Of a stretch of DNA of 64,000 nt, positions 53,689 through 62,878 are shown piece by piece. Position 1 is the stretch's first letter. Each line of letters opens with the position of its first letter. The DNA lies in assembly GCF_006125015.1 (NCBI RefSeq), contig NZ_SZZN01000001.1, forward strand, positions 3,968,001 through 4,032,000, written 5' to 3'. Under the pieces are notes generated by a model that did not search any database, was not told the DNA's origin, and was given only the letters and a program-made list of their open reading frames with translations. The position numbers and the translations under genes were made by a program. Origin of the DNA: Roseovarius arcticus. Its GTDB lineage: Bacteria; Pseudomonadota; Alphaproteobacteria; Rhodobacterales; Rhodobacteraceae.

Positions 53689-54687
53689 ATGAATACATTG
53701 CAGCCAGATGCATCCACCGACGGATCTTATGTCGATTGGCCCGCGATCTTTGCAGGAACAGTTATTGCTGTCGCAATTGGTCTTCTACTGACAACATTCG
53801 GAGCCGCCCTGGGCCTGTCAACGATAACGCTCGACGGAACGGATCAATCGTCAACGTTTGAGCTCATCCTGACCGCGCTATGGATGGTTTTGACCTTAAT
53901 TGCCGCCTACCTCGCGGGCGGATACATCGCCGGGCGTATGCGTCGCCGTGTCGAAACAGCCAGCCGCGATGAAGTGACTGCGCGCGATGGGATTAATGGT
54001 CTGGTCGTGTGGGGGCTTGGTACGATGCTCTCAGCGTTTTTGCTCGCCAATGTTGCGAGCTTTGCAGCCAATACGGCCGGGACGGTTGCCGCGGGGGCCG
54101 GTCAGGCCGCGGGCGCCGTGGTACAGGCCGCTGGCACCGCTGTCGGCGGTGTGGCATCTGGTGTTGCGAATGTTGCAGGCGCTGCTATCCCAGACGCCGC
54201 CAAGGACGATCCGACAGAATATCTGTCAAACCAGCTGCTACGCCCATCGGAGGTTGATCCGACTACCGCTGACCCTGCAGAGCTGGCTCAACAGACTGGC
54301 AGTATTGTTGCAAATGTCTACCGCACAGGCGAGGTCAGCGACGAAGACCGCGAATACCTTGCCAGCGCGGTCGCGGCGCGCACTGATCTGACCCCAGCAG
54401 AGGCGTCGGACCGCGTCGATCAGATTATTGCAGAAGCGCAGAGTGCCCGCCAGCAGGCAGCAGACGCAATCGATACAGCACAGGCAGAAGCTCAGCAATT
54501 AACTGACGACGCGAAAGCTACAGCAGTTGAGGCTGCTCGCGTGGCGCGCAATGCGGGCATTTTAACTGCCTTTGCATTGGCTGCTGCAGCTCTGATTGCA
54601 GGTGTCGCGGCCTTTGCCGGAGCCGTCCACGGTGGCCGTAACCGTGACGAGGGTCGCATCTTCTTTGGTCTGCGCTACGGCGGCTGA
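53689..54687 (+). CDS. Membrane protein with Ala-rich helical centre
   Basis: A 332-residue protein. Hydrophobic helices are seen at about 19-40, 62-82, 103-125 and near the end (AGILTAFALAAAALIAGVAAF, read in parts, about 285-315). The central part (125-280) is Ala/Gly/Thr-rich and probably helical (QAEAQQLTDDAKATAVEAARV). The start SYVDWPAIFAGTVIAVAIG resembles membrane proteins often found in stress loci of Rhizobiales and Rhodobacterales. No function known. A hairpin follows the stop. Confidence 0.75.
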   Translation: MNTLQPDASTDGSYVDWPAIFAGTVIAVAIGLLLTTFGAALGLSTITLDGTDQSSTFELILTALWMVLTLIAAYLAGGYIAGRMRRRVETASRDEVTARDGINGLVVWGLGTMLSAFLLANVASFAANTAGTVAAGAGQAAGAVVQAAGTAVGGVASGVANVAGAAIPDAAKDDPTEYLSNQLLRPSEVDPTTADPAELAQQTGSIVANVYRTGEVSDEDREYLASAVAARTDLTPAEASDRVDQIIAEAQSARQQAADAIDTAQAEAQQLTDDAKATAVEAARVARNAGILTAFALAAAALIAGVAAFAGAVHGGRNRDEGRIFFGLRYGG

Positions 54688-54706
54688 TCTTAGCGAGTTC
54701 AATTAA

Positions 54707-54740
54707 CTAAGCCCCGTCTGCGCATGCGGTCGGGGCTTAG
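54707..54740 (+). terminator. Hairpin after the membrane-protein gene
   Basis: A perfect 10-bp stem, CTAAGCCCCG (54707-54716) and CGGGGCTTAG (54731-54740), with a 14-base loop. The stem is strong but a U-tract is missing. It lies 20 bases after the stop. Confidence 0.6.
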
Positions 54741-54898
54741 CTGCGACTAAATACTACGAGCGATTTTTTCTATCCGGCGGCGCCTTTGCCTTATTGCTTC
54801 GGCAGGGAGATCATCGTGCTGCAAACGCCCGCGATCACCGATGTAGTTATCGCGTTCTACGGGAGATGCGACAAATTTCACCGAGTCCAACAAATAGC

Positions 54899-55390
54899 TT
54901 ACTCGCGCGTTAAATCCCGTTCCCACCAGCCGACGTCATGCCACTTGCCAAATTTGAAGCCAACCTCGTGATACGTACCGATGTGGTGGAATCCCATTGC
55001 CTCATGCAAGCCCACGCTACCGACATTAGGCAGTGCGATCCCGGCATAAGCCCGATGTAGTTTCTTTTTGCGCAGTTCTGCCAGCAAGTGCTTATAAAGC
55101 AATCTACCAGTTCCCGTCCGGCGCACCGTTTCGTCGACATAGACTGTCACGTCGACTGCGAACCGATAACCTGATCTATCGCGGTGTCGACTGGCATACG
55201 CATAGCCAATCACATCGCCCTCTCGTTCGGCGACAAGGTAAGGCATCGTTGGCAGTAGTGCTTCTATCCGGCGCGCGATCTCGACCGCAGATGGTGGATC
55301 ATCCTCAAGCGAAATCACCGACCCTTTCACAATCGGGCCGTAAATCGCCGCGATCGCGGCTGCATCGTTCAAAGAAACTGATCGTATCAT
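54899..55390 (-). CDS. GNAT acetyltransferase, phosphinothricin-acetyltransferase type
   Basis: A 163-residue acetyl-CoA transferase of the Pat/Bar/YncA type. Marks are the N-terminal DAAAIAAIYGPIVKGSVISLE, GYAYASRHRDRSGYRFAVDVTVYVDETVRRTGTGRLL (acetyl-CoA loop RRTGTGR, in parts), GIALPNVGSVGLHEAMGF and the C-terminal GKWHDVGWWERDL. Such enzymes acetylate methionine derivatives or glutamine-like toxins. Substrate is not proven. It is convergent with the membrane-protein gene. Confidence 0.9.
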   Translation of the reverse strand: MIRSVSLNDAAAIAAIYGPIVKGSVISLEDDPPSAVEIARRIEALLPTMPYLVAEREGDVIGYAYASRHRDRSGYRFAVDVTVYVDETVRRTGTGRLLYKHLLAELRKKKLHRAYAGIALPNVGSVGLHEAMGFHHIGTYHEVGFKFGKWHDVGWWERDLTRE

Positions 55391-55704
55391 TGAACCATGC
55401 TGACGAAGATCACTCTAACTTTCAATGCACCGTTGCACGATCTTGGCTGGTAGGCATTTAGCGCCGAAGCAATTCCTGCCGCGAAATCTCAGCACAATAA
55501 GAAAAACGTGAGTTTTCAAGTCATACCTCTCGCTCTAAACACCGAGAGGTACCATCGGGGCATTTATACAGATACTATATTTTGTCACAGAAGACGGCTT
55601 TTTCTGTCGCCAGCCGTACCCTGTTTGAGCTAGGTTCCGACGTTATGCCAAGGACTGCGACAAATTTTGATCAAACAAAGACATGGACGTTGAGGTAATA
55701 CCGA
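55391..55704. other. Intergenic region with a 9-bp inverted repeat
   Basis: 314 bases between the divergent acetyltransferase and GAF-kinase genes. TACCTCTCG (55524-55532) and CGAGAGGTA (55543-55551) form a perfect inverted repeat with a 10-base spacer, which could be an operator for either gene. AT content is higher than in the neighbouring genes. Nothing else was recognised. Confidence 0.5.
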
Positions 55705-56805
55705 TTGCTAGCTGACAAACACCCAAAACAAGACTTACGTATCGCGACCCTTCAATCCTACGACGTTTTGGATTCACAGAATGAGGCTGAGTTTGACGAC
55801 ATCGTCGCATTGGCGTCAGCGATCTGCGAATGTCCAGTATCACTCATCAGCTTAGTTGACGATGACAGGCAGTGGTTTAAGGCGCGGGTTGGTTTTGAAC
55901 CTCACCAGACCGCGTTGGAAAAATCTGTATGTTCACATGCCATTCTTCATGGCGAATTCCTGGAAGTTGCGGATATGTCATCGGACAGCCGCACGTCATC
56001 CAATCCGCTCCATACCGGTGATCCGAATGTTAGATTCTACGCTGGTGCCAATCTCATTGCGCCAAATGGCATGGCGATCGGCACTCTTTGCGTGTTGGAC
56101 ACCAAACCACGAACGCTAAGCGCATTTCAGAGGCAGGCTCTGAAAACCTTGTCGCGGCAGGTTATGACCCAACTAGAGCTTCGCAAGAAGCTACTGCAAG
56201 AAGAGGCGCTGAAAGGCGAGATGGACCACCGTGTCAAAAACTCGCTGCAAACAATCGCGTCGGTGATGCGCGTTGCATCCCGCGGGATTAAAGACCGCGA
56301 AGCGCTGGACGTTCTTGAATTGGTAGAGAGGCGAATTTCCGCAGTTGCGTCTTTGCACAGCGAGTTGTTGGGGAGCGGGGGGAAAGGCTTGGTCGACGCA
56401 AGGCCGTACCTCGAACGTGTCGTACAATTATTGGAGGATGTGGCTCCCGAGCATGTCAGAATAACCGTAAGTGCGGCAGATGTCGTGATTGATGCGCGTA
56501 AAGCCTCTGCGATTGGTATGATTGTTAGTGAATTTGTGGCCAATTCAATGAAACATGCGTTTCCCGGCGCGCGTCAGGGGCTGGTGCAGATTTCGCTGGT
56601 CCAGAGTGCTGCCCGAGAGGGCTGGACCCTCTCGTGCCAGGACGATGGGGTAGGACAAGAACAAGCTGTTGGCGCCACGTCAAGTCGCGATGATACCGGC
56701 CTCGGAGCGGTTCTCATGTCCTCTGCTGCGGCACAGCTGGACGGTCATTTGGAATATGAGGTGACTCAGAGCGGCACCGTTCTGACCGTGAAGTTCAAGC
56801 ATTAA
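55705..56805 (+). CDS. GAF-domain histidine kinase (HisKA_2 type)
   Basis: A 366-residue soluble kinase. The first 160 residues are a GAF domain (LRIATLQSYDVLDSQNEAEFDDI; YAGANLIAPNGMAIGTLCVLD). The transmitter has the phospho-His in GEMDHRVKNSLQTIASVMR, an N box VSEFVANSMKHAF and G boxes QDDGVG and TGLGAVLMSS. It is of the HisKA_2 type, without the HWE-specific Trp-x-Glu. No receiver gene is adjacent; the receiver at 52978 is the nearest. Start is TTG at 55705 behind GAGG. Confidence 0.85.
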   Translation: MLADKHPKQDLRIATLQSYDVLDSQNEAEFDDIVALASAICECPVSLISLVDDDRQWFKARVGFEPHQTALEKSVCSHAILHGEFLEVADMSSDSRTSSNPLHTGDPNVRFYAGANLIAPNGMAIGTLCVLDTKPRTLSAFQRQALKTLSRQVMTQLELRKKLLQEEALKGEMDHRVKNSLQTIASVMRVASRGIKDREALDVLELVERRISAVASLHSELLGSGGKGLVDARPYLERVVQLLEDVAPEHVRITVSAADVVIDARKASAIGMIVSEFVANSMKHAFPGARQGLVQISLVQSAAREGWTLSCQDDGVGQEQAVGATSSRDDTGLGAVLMSSAAAQLDGHLEYEVTQSGTVLTVKFKH

Positions 56806-56949
56806 GTTGGCAGTTCCCCCCTGCATCAAAGTTCGCTTCATTCACGCTGTTCGGCAGCGGCGGAAGGTCCGTTTAGTCGTCCAAGCCTGTCTCACTGAAA
56901 AGCCTGAGAGGATAGTCTGGACGCGACGGGAGAGATGCAGGTTGCCCTG

Positions 56950-58227
56950 TCAGGCGGGCTGCGGCCGCAGCCGCAATTCGGCGGCCCGCGCATGCCCCTC
57001 CATCCCCTCGACCCGGCTGATCCGCGCGGTGCGCAAGGCAAGCTCGTGCGAGGCGGCGGCGTTACAACGCTGCCATGTCACGGTCTTGGTGAATTTATGC
57101 ACCGACAGCCCGCCCGTGTAGCGCGCCGCGCCACTGGTCGGCAGCACATGGTTCGGGCCCGAGGTCTTGTCCCCGAACGCGACCGTGGTTTCCTTGCCTA
57201 GAAACAGCGAGCCATAGGCCGACAGCCGGTCCAGCCACCAATCCAGATCGTCGGCCTGCACCTGCAGATGTTCGGGCGCGTAGCGGTCCGACACCTCGGC
57301 GGCCTCTTCGCGGGTGTCGCAGAGGATCACTTCGGCGCGCTCAGACCAGGCGGTACGAGCCGCCGTCCTGTTCGGCTCTGGCAGGCTGTCGATCACAGAA
57401 GGAACAAGGGCAATCACACCTGTCGCCAGGGCCTTGTCGGTCGCCACCAGCCAGACGGGGCTGTCGGTGCCGTGTTCGGCCTGACTGATGAGATCCCAAG
57501 CGACGGTATCAATCGAGGCGGTGTGATCGGCGATGACCAGCGAATCCGTCGGCCCGGCGAACATGTCGATGCCGACTTCGCCGAACAGCATGCGCTTCGC
57601 CTCGGCGACATAGCTGTTGCCGGGACCGACGAGGATATCGGCAGGCTTGCCGCCGAACATGCCCTTGGCCATGGCGGCGATCCCCTGCACGCCGCCGAGG
57701 TTCAGGATCAGATCAGCGCCGCACAAATCCATCGCAAATACGATAGCGTCGGGGATGCCGATATCGGGCCGGGTGGGGGAGACGGCGGTGATGTGCGGCA
57801 CGCCCGCGACCTTGGCCGTGGTGATCGTCATCAGCGCGCTGGCCACGTGGCTGTAGCGGCCGCCGGGCACATAGCAACCTGCGCTCGACACCGGGATTTG
57901 TTTCTGGCCGGCGAACAGGCCGGGCATCACCTCGACCTCGCATTCGCCCATCGTTGCCTTCTGGGCCTCGGCAAAGCGTTGGATGTTGGCCTGCGCAAAG
58001 CGGATGTCGTTCTTGAGATCCTCAGGCACGCGGGCGCAGGCGGCACGTCGGGCCTCGTCAGACAGCACGATGTCGCCAGACCAGCCGTCCAGCTTTTGCG
58101 CGTAATCGCGCACTGCCGCCTCTCCCTCGCGCTCAATATTGGCCAGCATGATGGCGACGATATCGCGTGTATCCCTGTTTTCGACCGCAGGACGGGGAAC
58201 GGCGGTTTTCAAATAGGTGATTGCCAT
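56950..58227 (-). CDS. Histidinol-dehydrogenase-family enzyme, HpsN-like
   Basis: A 425-residue NAD- and zinc-dependent enzyme that takes an alcohol to a carboxylate in two steps. All HisD metal and catalytic residues are visible: Gln/His in SQAEHGTDSP, Glu-His in APEHLQV, Asp in FGDKTSGPNHVLPTSG and the late His in GMEGHARAAE. From memory it looks closer to HpsN (sulfopropanediol 3-dehydrogenase of Ruegeria and others) than to biosynthetic HisD, for example in AGQKQIPVSSAGCYVPGGRY and DLDWWLDRLSAYGSLFLG. There are no his genes nearby; a cysteate lyase gene shares the strand. Confidence 0.82.
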   Translation of the reverse strand: MAITYLKTAVPRPAVENRDTRDIVAIMLANIEREGEAAVRDYAQKLDGWSGDIVLSDEARRAACARVPEDLKNDIRFAQANIQRFAEAQKATMGECEVEVMPGLFAGQKQIPVSSAGCYVPGGRYSHVASALMTITTAKVAGVPHITAVSPTRPDIGIPDAIVFAMDLCGADLILNLGGVQGIAAMAKGMFGGKPADILVGPGNSYVAEAKRMLFGEVGIDMFAGPTDSLVIADHTASIDTVAWDLISQAEHGTDSPVWLVATDKALATGVIALVPSVIDSLPEPNRTAARTAWSERAEVILCDTREEAAEVSDRYAPEHLQVQADDLDWWLDRLSAYGSLFLGKETTVAFGDKTSGPNHVLPTSGAARYTGGLSVHKFTKTVTWQRCNAAASHELALRTARISRVEGMEGHARAAELRLRPQPA

Positions 58228-58231
58228 GGGG

Positions 58232-58933
58232 TCAACTCGATTTCATTTGGGAGTGGTCACGTATCGCGCCCGCCAGAACATCGACTGTATCGATGATTGG
58301 AATGGCCGAGGACAAGCTGGGTGCGAGGAGCGAGAATTCGGAGCATGCAATGAAGACAAGCGCCGCGCCTTTGCCCGCAAGTTCGCTCGCTGCGTGTGAC
58401 AGGATGCGGCGGGTCGCGGGCGTGAGTCCGTGGGCCTTGATGCTGCGGATAGCGCTCAGCAACTGGTCGGTGTCATCTGGCCAAAGGGCGGTGAGGCCCG
58501 CGCGTTCCAGCGCCGGATCAAGAACGCCGACCAGACGCACTGCGGGTGACGCCAGAATGCCGATGCTGGAGCCCTTTGGCACGATCTCTGCTGCGCGGGC
58601 GACAGCTAGGTCGACCATATTCAGAAGCGGGATGGACACCGCCGCCTCGATCTGCGGGGCATAGTGGTGGGCGGTGTTGCACGGCATGGCAAGCGCCGTG
58701 GCGCCGGCGGTCTCTAGCCTTCGCGCCATCTCGGCTAGTGTCGGGGCGGGGTCGCGGCCAGTGCCTTCGATCAGATGGGCGATGCGCGAGGGCACTTGTG
58801 GATTCATGTCGATCAGGAGCGGCACATGATCGCCATCGTCGCGCGCCGTCACGCTGGCCAAGACCCTCTGTTGCAGCAGTATGGTTGCCTCGGGCCCCAT
58901 GCCCCCCAAAATGCCAACGACATTACGCGTCAT
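58232..58933 (-). CDS. Aspartate/glutamate racemase family protein
   Basis: A 233-residue cofactor-independent amino-acid racemase-fold protein. Both catalytic Cys are present: Cys85 in LAMPCNTAHHY and Cys197 in FIACSEFSLL. The N-terminal VGILGGMGPEAT is the classical signature. Members racemise Asp, Glu or other acidic amino acids. Cysteate is a sulfonate analogue of aspartate, and the gene lies between cuyA and the HpsN-like gene (4 bases from the latter), so D/L-cysteate racemisation is a reasonable guess. It is not shown by the sequence itself. Confidence 0.85.
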   Translation of the reverse strand: MTRNVVGILGGMGPEATILLQQRVLASVTARDDGDHVPLLIDMNPQVPSRIAHLIEGTGRDPAPTLAEMARRLETAGATALAMPCNTAHHYAPQIEAAVSIPLLNMVDLAVARAAEIVPKGSSIGILASPAVRLVGVLDPALERAGLTALWPDDTDQLLSAIRSIKAHGLTPATRRILSHAASELAGKGAALVFIACSEFSLLAPSLSSAIPIIDTVDVLAGAIRDHSQMKSS

Positions 58934-59072
58934 AGGGCAACCTCCCTGGCCGCTTGACTGGCGAACAGAGGGTAGCGCTGCAGTCGGTGTGATTGCAGGA
59001 CGGCCACTGCGGCGACCGCCCCCTGCCTGGTGAGCGCTCTGGTGGATCTGCGTGCCGCACCGGCGTCAATCA

Positions 59073-60086
59073 TTACAGAGTGACCCAGCGATCACTGCTG
59101 TCAAAGGCGAAATCGTATCCGCCGAGGGCCGCCGCACCGCCGGTATGCAGAAACACAACCCGCTCGTCCTTGAACTCGCCCTTGCGCGCCAGATCTATCA
59201 GGCCAGCCGCCCCCTTGGCCGAATAGCAGGGGTCCAAAAGGATACCCTCCAACTCGGCGAACATGCGGATCGCCTCGATGCCGCTGTCCGTTGGTAGGCC
59301 GTAGCCCTCGCCGACGTAGTTGGTATTGGCCATGACGTCTTCGCGCTTGACCACGCCGGGGCAACCCAGCTTATCGGCCGTCTTGCACGCCAGATCGTAG
59401 ACCATCTGCTCTTGTTTGGGTTGCGGCGCGCGGGTGCCGATGCCCAGCACGGGGATCTGCGCGTTCATCGCGCACATACCAGTGACAAGGCCGGCCTGCG
59501 TGCCCGACGACCCGGTGGCATGGACGATACGGTCGATCCTGAGGTCCACGTCATTGAACTGGCCCAGCAACTCGAACGCGCAATTCACATAGCCCAAAGC
59601 GCCGGTCGGGTTCGATCCGCCGCCGGGGATGACGTAGACTTTGTGCCCCTCAGCGCGCTTCTTTTCAGCCGCACGCTCCATCTCGGCGGGCATGTCATGG
59701 CCACCGGGAAATTTTTGAGTCGTCGCGCCATGCAGATGATCCAGCAGGACGTTGCCATTGGTGTTGTAGTTGGCATCGTCATAGCCGGTGCGATCCTCAA
59801 GCAGGATGTGGCAGGCCAGCCCCAGCTTGGCGGCGGCCGCGGCGGTCTGGCGCCCGTGGTTGGTCTGGGTCGCGCCTTGGGTCATCACCATGTTGGCGCC
59901 CTGTTCCAGAGCCTCGGCCATCAGAAATTCCAGTTTGCGGGTCTTGTTGCCGCCGGTGGACAGGCCGGTGCAATCATCGCGTTTGATCCAAAGCTCAACG
60001 CCCAGTTCGTCTGATAGGCGTTTCATCGGCTCCAGAGGAGTGGACAGATGGGCGAGGTGAACGCGCGGAAAGCGAGACAGGTGCAT
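59073..60086 (-). CDS. cuyA: L-cysteate sulfo-lyase (D-cysteine desulfhydrase family)
   Basis: A 337-residue PLP enzyme of the ACC-deaminase/D-cysteine-desulfhydrase fold. The PLP Lys48 is in [15 protein letters not shown]; further marks are [46 protein letters not shown] and [16 protein letters not shown]. From memory it is very similar to CuyA of Ruegeria pomeroyi, which splits L-cysteate to pyruvate, ammonium and sulfite. D-cysteine desulfhydrase is the alternative. Neighbours (HpsN-like, racemase) favour CuyA. No sulfite exporter or oxidase is in the window. Confidence 0.85.
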   Translation of the reverse strand: MHLSRFPRVHLAHLSTPLEPMKRLSDELGVELWIKRDDCTGLSTGGNKTRKLEFLMAEALEQGANMVMTQGATQTNHGRQTAAAAAKLGLACHILLEDRTGYDDANYNTNGNVLLDHLHGATTQKFPGGHDMPAEMERAAEKKRAEGHKVYVIPGGGSNPTGALGYVNCAFELLGQFNDVDLRIDRIVHATGSSGTQAGLVTGMCAMNAQIPVLGIGTRAPQPKQEQMVYDLACKTADKLGCPGVVKREDVMANTNYVGEGYGLPTDSGIEAIRMFAELEGILLDPCYSAKGAAGLIDLARKGEFKDERVVFLHTGGAAALGGYDFAFDSSDRWVTL

Positions 60087-60259
60087 GGTGGGATCCTTGT
60101 GGTTACGAGGTGGGAATGCGAAGGGCCGCTGTCGCTGACAGCTGTCCCCGTCGCAGCAAAGAAGATACGCCGAATTCGTCGGCGTGTAACTTGGAGATAC
60201 CGGGCGGGCTGCTAACGCCGCAGAGCGCTGACGCTAACATAATGCACCGCCCAACCCGC

Positions 60260-62695
60260 TCACCCGCGCATCAGGGCGTAATCGGGATCGTAGGGCGAGG
60301 GCGCAATGACCTCAACACCGACAAGATCACCGTAGAGGTCAAGCTGCATGGTACTGCCCGGCGCGGCAAGATCTGGATCGACAAAGGCATAGGCCAAATT
60401 AAGCCCAACCCGGTGACCCCAATCGCCGGAAGTGATTGTACCAACCACTTTGTCATCCTGCATCAGCGAGGCGCCGCCATGGGCCGGGGCATGGGCCGCG
60501 TCCACCTTCAACGTCACGAGCTTCTTGCGCAGGCCCTCGGCCATGCGTTTCAGCAGGGCCTCTTTGCCGATGAACTCACCCTTCTCCGGTTTGACGAAGC
60601 GATCAAGCGACGTCTCGAACGGATCGAACTCGGTCAGAAGGTCCGCTTTCCAGTGCAAAAAGCCCTTCTCCATCCGCATCGAGTCGACCGCGCGCGCGCC
60701 GAACAGCTTGAGCCCATGCGCCTCGCCAGCCTTACGTAGCGCCAGATAGGCGGCATAGAGCGAGGCGTTGGGTACGTGGATCTCGTAGGCCAACTCGCCC
60801 GAGAAGCTGACGCCCAGCACGGTCGCCGGGGCGAAGCCGATAAAGCTTTCGCGGACGCTGAGCCAAGGGAAAGCCTCGCGCGTCCAGTCGCCCCGTGAAC
60901 AGGCCGATAGAACGTCGCGCGCCTTGGGGCCCGCCAGAACGAGGATCGTCTGGTCATTGGTCAGGCTGCGGATCGAGACGTCTTCGCCGTCTGTCAGATG
61001 CTCTTGCAGCCAGTCCATGTCATGGAACTCGCTCGCCGCCGCCGAGCCGTACCAGACACGCTCTGGCCCGCGATCGCTGGCGGGCAGGTTGGCAATCGTC
61101 GCCTCGCCCTTGACCATGCCGTGATGATTCAGCAGGTAGCCCAGTCCGACGCGGCCATCGCGCTTGGTCACCGCGCCGCAGAACATACGGTCGAGGAAAC
61201 TGTGCCGGTCCGCGCCCGTAATCTCGAACCGGTTGAAGCCGTTGACCTCGCAGAGGCCAACGTTGTCCTGCACGTTCTTGATCTCGGCCGCGATCACGTC
61301 CGTCGCCTCGTCAAAATTGAAGCTGAGTGTGGGGTGGAAATCAGGGGTAGGCTTGATGTAGTCGACGCGCTCCCATCCGTTCACCACTGTGAACTCGGCC
61401 CCTTCGGCGGCAAAGATGGGCGTCAGCGGCGTGGTCTTGGCCGGACGGCCTGCCGGGCGATGCTCGTGCGGGAAATGGAAGCGGAACTCGTTTTGGTAAT
61501 CCTCGATTGACTTGAGCGCGGTCAGCTCGACATTGGTGTGCCCGGTAAAGCGGCGCGGGTCGATCACCCAAGTGTCGTAGCAGGCCTCGCCATGCACGAT
61601 CTGCTGTGCCAAAATCCAGCCATGCCCGCCGCCTTCGCCAAGGCCCGCGCGCAACCCGATGATGCAAAAGGCATTGCGCTTTCCGGGGATTGGTCCAACC
61701 AGCGGCGCGCCGTCGATGGTGTAGGTAATCGGGCCGTTGACGACGCGCTTTATGCCGACATCGGCCAGCACGGGCATCCGCTCGAACGCGCCCTCCAGTA
61801 CGTCCATCACCCGGTCCAGATCGTCGGGGCACAGATCGTTTGAGAAGCTCGGGCTGATCCCGTCCATCCCCCAGGTCCGGCACCCCTGCTCGTAAAAGCC
61901 CACCAGCAGTCCGTTCTTTTCCTGCCGGGAATAGTAGTCCGAGATCGGGCAGCGCAGCAGCGGCATCCGGCGGCCCGCCTCTGCGATGGCCGGAATGTCC
62001 TCGGTCACGAAATACTGGTGCTCCATGGAGGCGACGGGATGCTGCACCCCCATCATCGCGCCCACCTCGTTCACGCGGTAGCCGCAGGCGTTCACGACGA
62101 TATCGGCGTCGATCGTGCCTTTGTCGGTCTCGACGGTCCAAGTGTCGTCGTCTTTCTGGGTCAGACCGGTGACGTTGGTCTGGCGGTACACTTCCGCCCC
62201 CGCCTTGCGCGCGTGAAAGGCCAGCGCCTGACACAGTTGCGCGGGGTCGATATCGCCGTCCTCACCATCCCAGAGACCGCCCAACAGGTTGTCGGTCGAA
62301 ATGAGGGGGTGGCGGCGCGCGCATTCCTCGGCGTCGATGACCTCGTAGGTCACGCCCATCCCGCGCGCCATCGACGCAAAATGGCGATAGCCCTGCATCT
62401 GCGCTTCGGTATTGGCCAGCCGGATGCCGCCGTCGCCGTGATGATAGCCGACCGGATACTCCGGATCGTCGCGCAACTTCTTGTAAAGCGCGATGGAGTG
62501 GCTCTTGAGGCCTACCATCGTCTGGTTGCCGCCGAAATTCGTCACCTGCGCAGCGGAATGCCAGGTCGTGCCGGAGGTCAACTCGTCACGCTCGACCAAA
62601 ACGACATCGCTCCAACCCTCTTGGGTGAGGTGATAGAGCGTCGAGCAACCGGCGATACCGCCGCCGATGACAACAACCTTGGTCCGCGATTTCAT
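60260..62695 (-). CDS. Dimethylglycine/sarcosine dehydrogenase-like FAD-folate demethylase, paralogue 3
   Basis: An 811-residue protein of the same FAD + GcvT-like architecture as the two at 12.5-18.5 kb. FAD site VVVIGGGIAGCSTLYHLTQEG; TSGTTWHSAAQVTNFGG with His46 as probable covalent-FAD ligand; folate domain with FSGELAYEIHVP and DSMRMEKGFLHWKADL. The Ala-Ala-Gln run after the His differs from the other two paralogues, which suggests another substrate. It is the first gene of the minus-strand run that continues with cuyA, racemase and hpsN-like. ATG 62695 has GGAG upstream; an ATG at 62752 is less likely. Confidence 0.9.
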   Translation of the reverse strand: MKSRTKVVVIGGGIAGCSTLYHLTQEGWSDVVLVERDELTSGTTWHSAAQVTNFGGNQTMVGLKSHSIALYKKLRDDPEYPVGYHHGDGGIRLANTEAQMQGYRHFASMARGMGVTYEVIDAEECARRHPLISTDNLLGGLWDGEDGDIDPAQLCQALAFHARKAGAEVYRQTNVTGLTQKDDDTWTVETDKGTIDADIVVNACGYRVNEVGAMMGVQHPVASMEHQYFVTEDIPAIAEAGRRMPLLRCPISDYYSRQEKNGLLVGFYEQGCRTWGMDGISPSFSNDLCPDDLDRVMDVLEGAFERMPVLADVGIKRVVNGPITYTIDGAPLVGPIPGKRNAFCIIGLRAGLGEGGGHGWILAQQIVHGEACYDTWVIDPRRFTGHTNVELTALKSIEDYQNEFRFHFPHEHRPAGRPAKTTPLTPIFAAEGAEFTVVNGWERVDYIKPTPDFHPTLSFNFDEATDVIAAEIKNVQDNVGLCEVNGFNRFEITGADRHSFLDRMFCGAVTKRDGRVGLGYLLNHHGMVKGEATIANLPASDRGPERVWYGSAAASEFHDMDWLQEHLTDGEDVSIRSLTNDQTILVLAGPKARDVLSACSRGDWTREAFPWLSVRESFIGFAPATVLGVSFSGELAYEIHVPNASLYAAYLALRKAGEAHGLKLFGARAVDSMRMEKGFLHWKADLLTEFDPFETSLDRFVKPEKGEFIGKEALLKRMAEGLRKKLVTLKVDAAHAPAHGGASLMQDDKVVGTITSGDWGHRVGLNLAYAFVDPDLAAPGSTMQLDLYGDLVGVEVIAPSPYDPDYALMRG

Positions 62696-62767
62696 GGGGG
62701 TGTCTCCGATAGAACCTGGCGAAGTAGGGAGCGGAAGGTGCCATTGCTGCAACGTCAGAGGCGGAGA

Positions 62768-62801
62768 ATATCAAAATATCGAAATGTATTTGTCATGATA
62801 T
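62768..62801. promoter_or_regulatory. AT-rich inverted repeat in divergent promoter region
   Basis: ATATCA (62768-62773) and TGATAT (62796-62801) form an inverted repeat in the 183-base gap between the divergent demethylase and MttB-type genes. This is the most AT-rich part of the gap. It is a candidate operator that would control both sides; no regulator gene lies in the visible cluster. Confidence 0.4.
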
Positions 62802-62878
62802 GCTAAAAACGCAGAAATGTTTGCGGTGGGCTCGTCGAACTGGCTTCACTCCCCTTTAAAAATGGCGGGGCTGGTGGA

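Noticed and set aside
56950..58227. Plain label hisD for histidine biosynthesis
   Set aside because: No his genes nearby, and the gene shares a strand and near-contact with a sulfonate-degradation set; family kept, pathway name not used.
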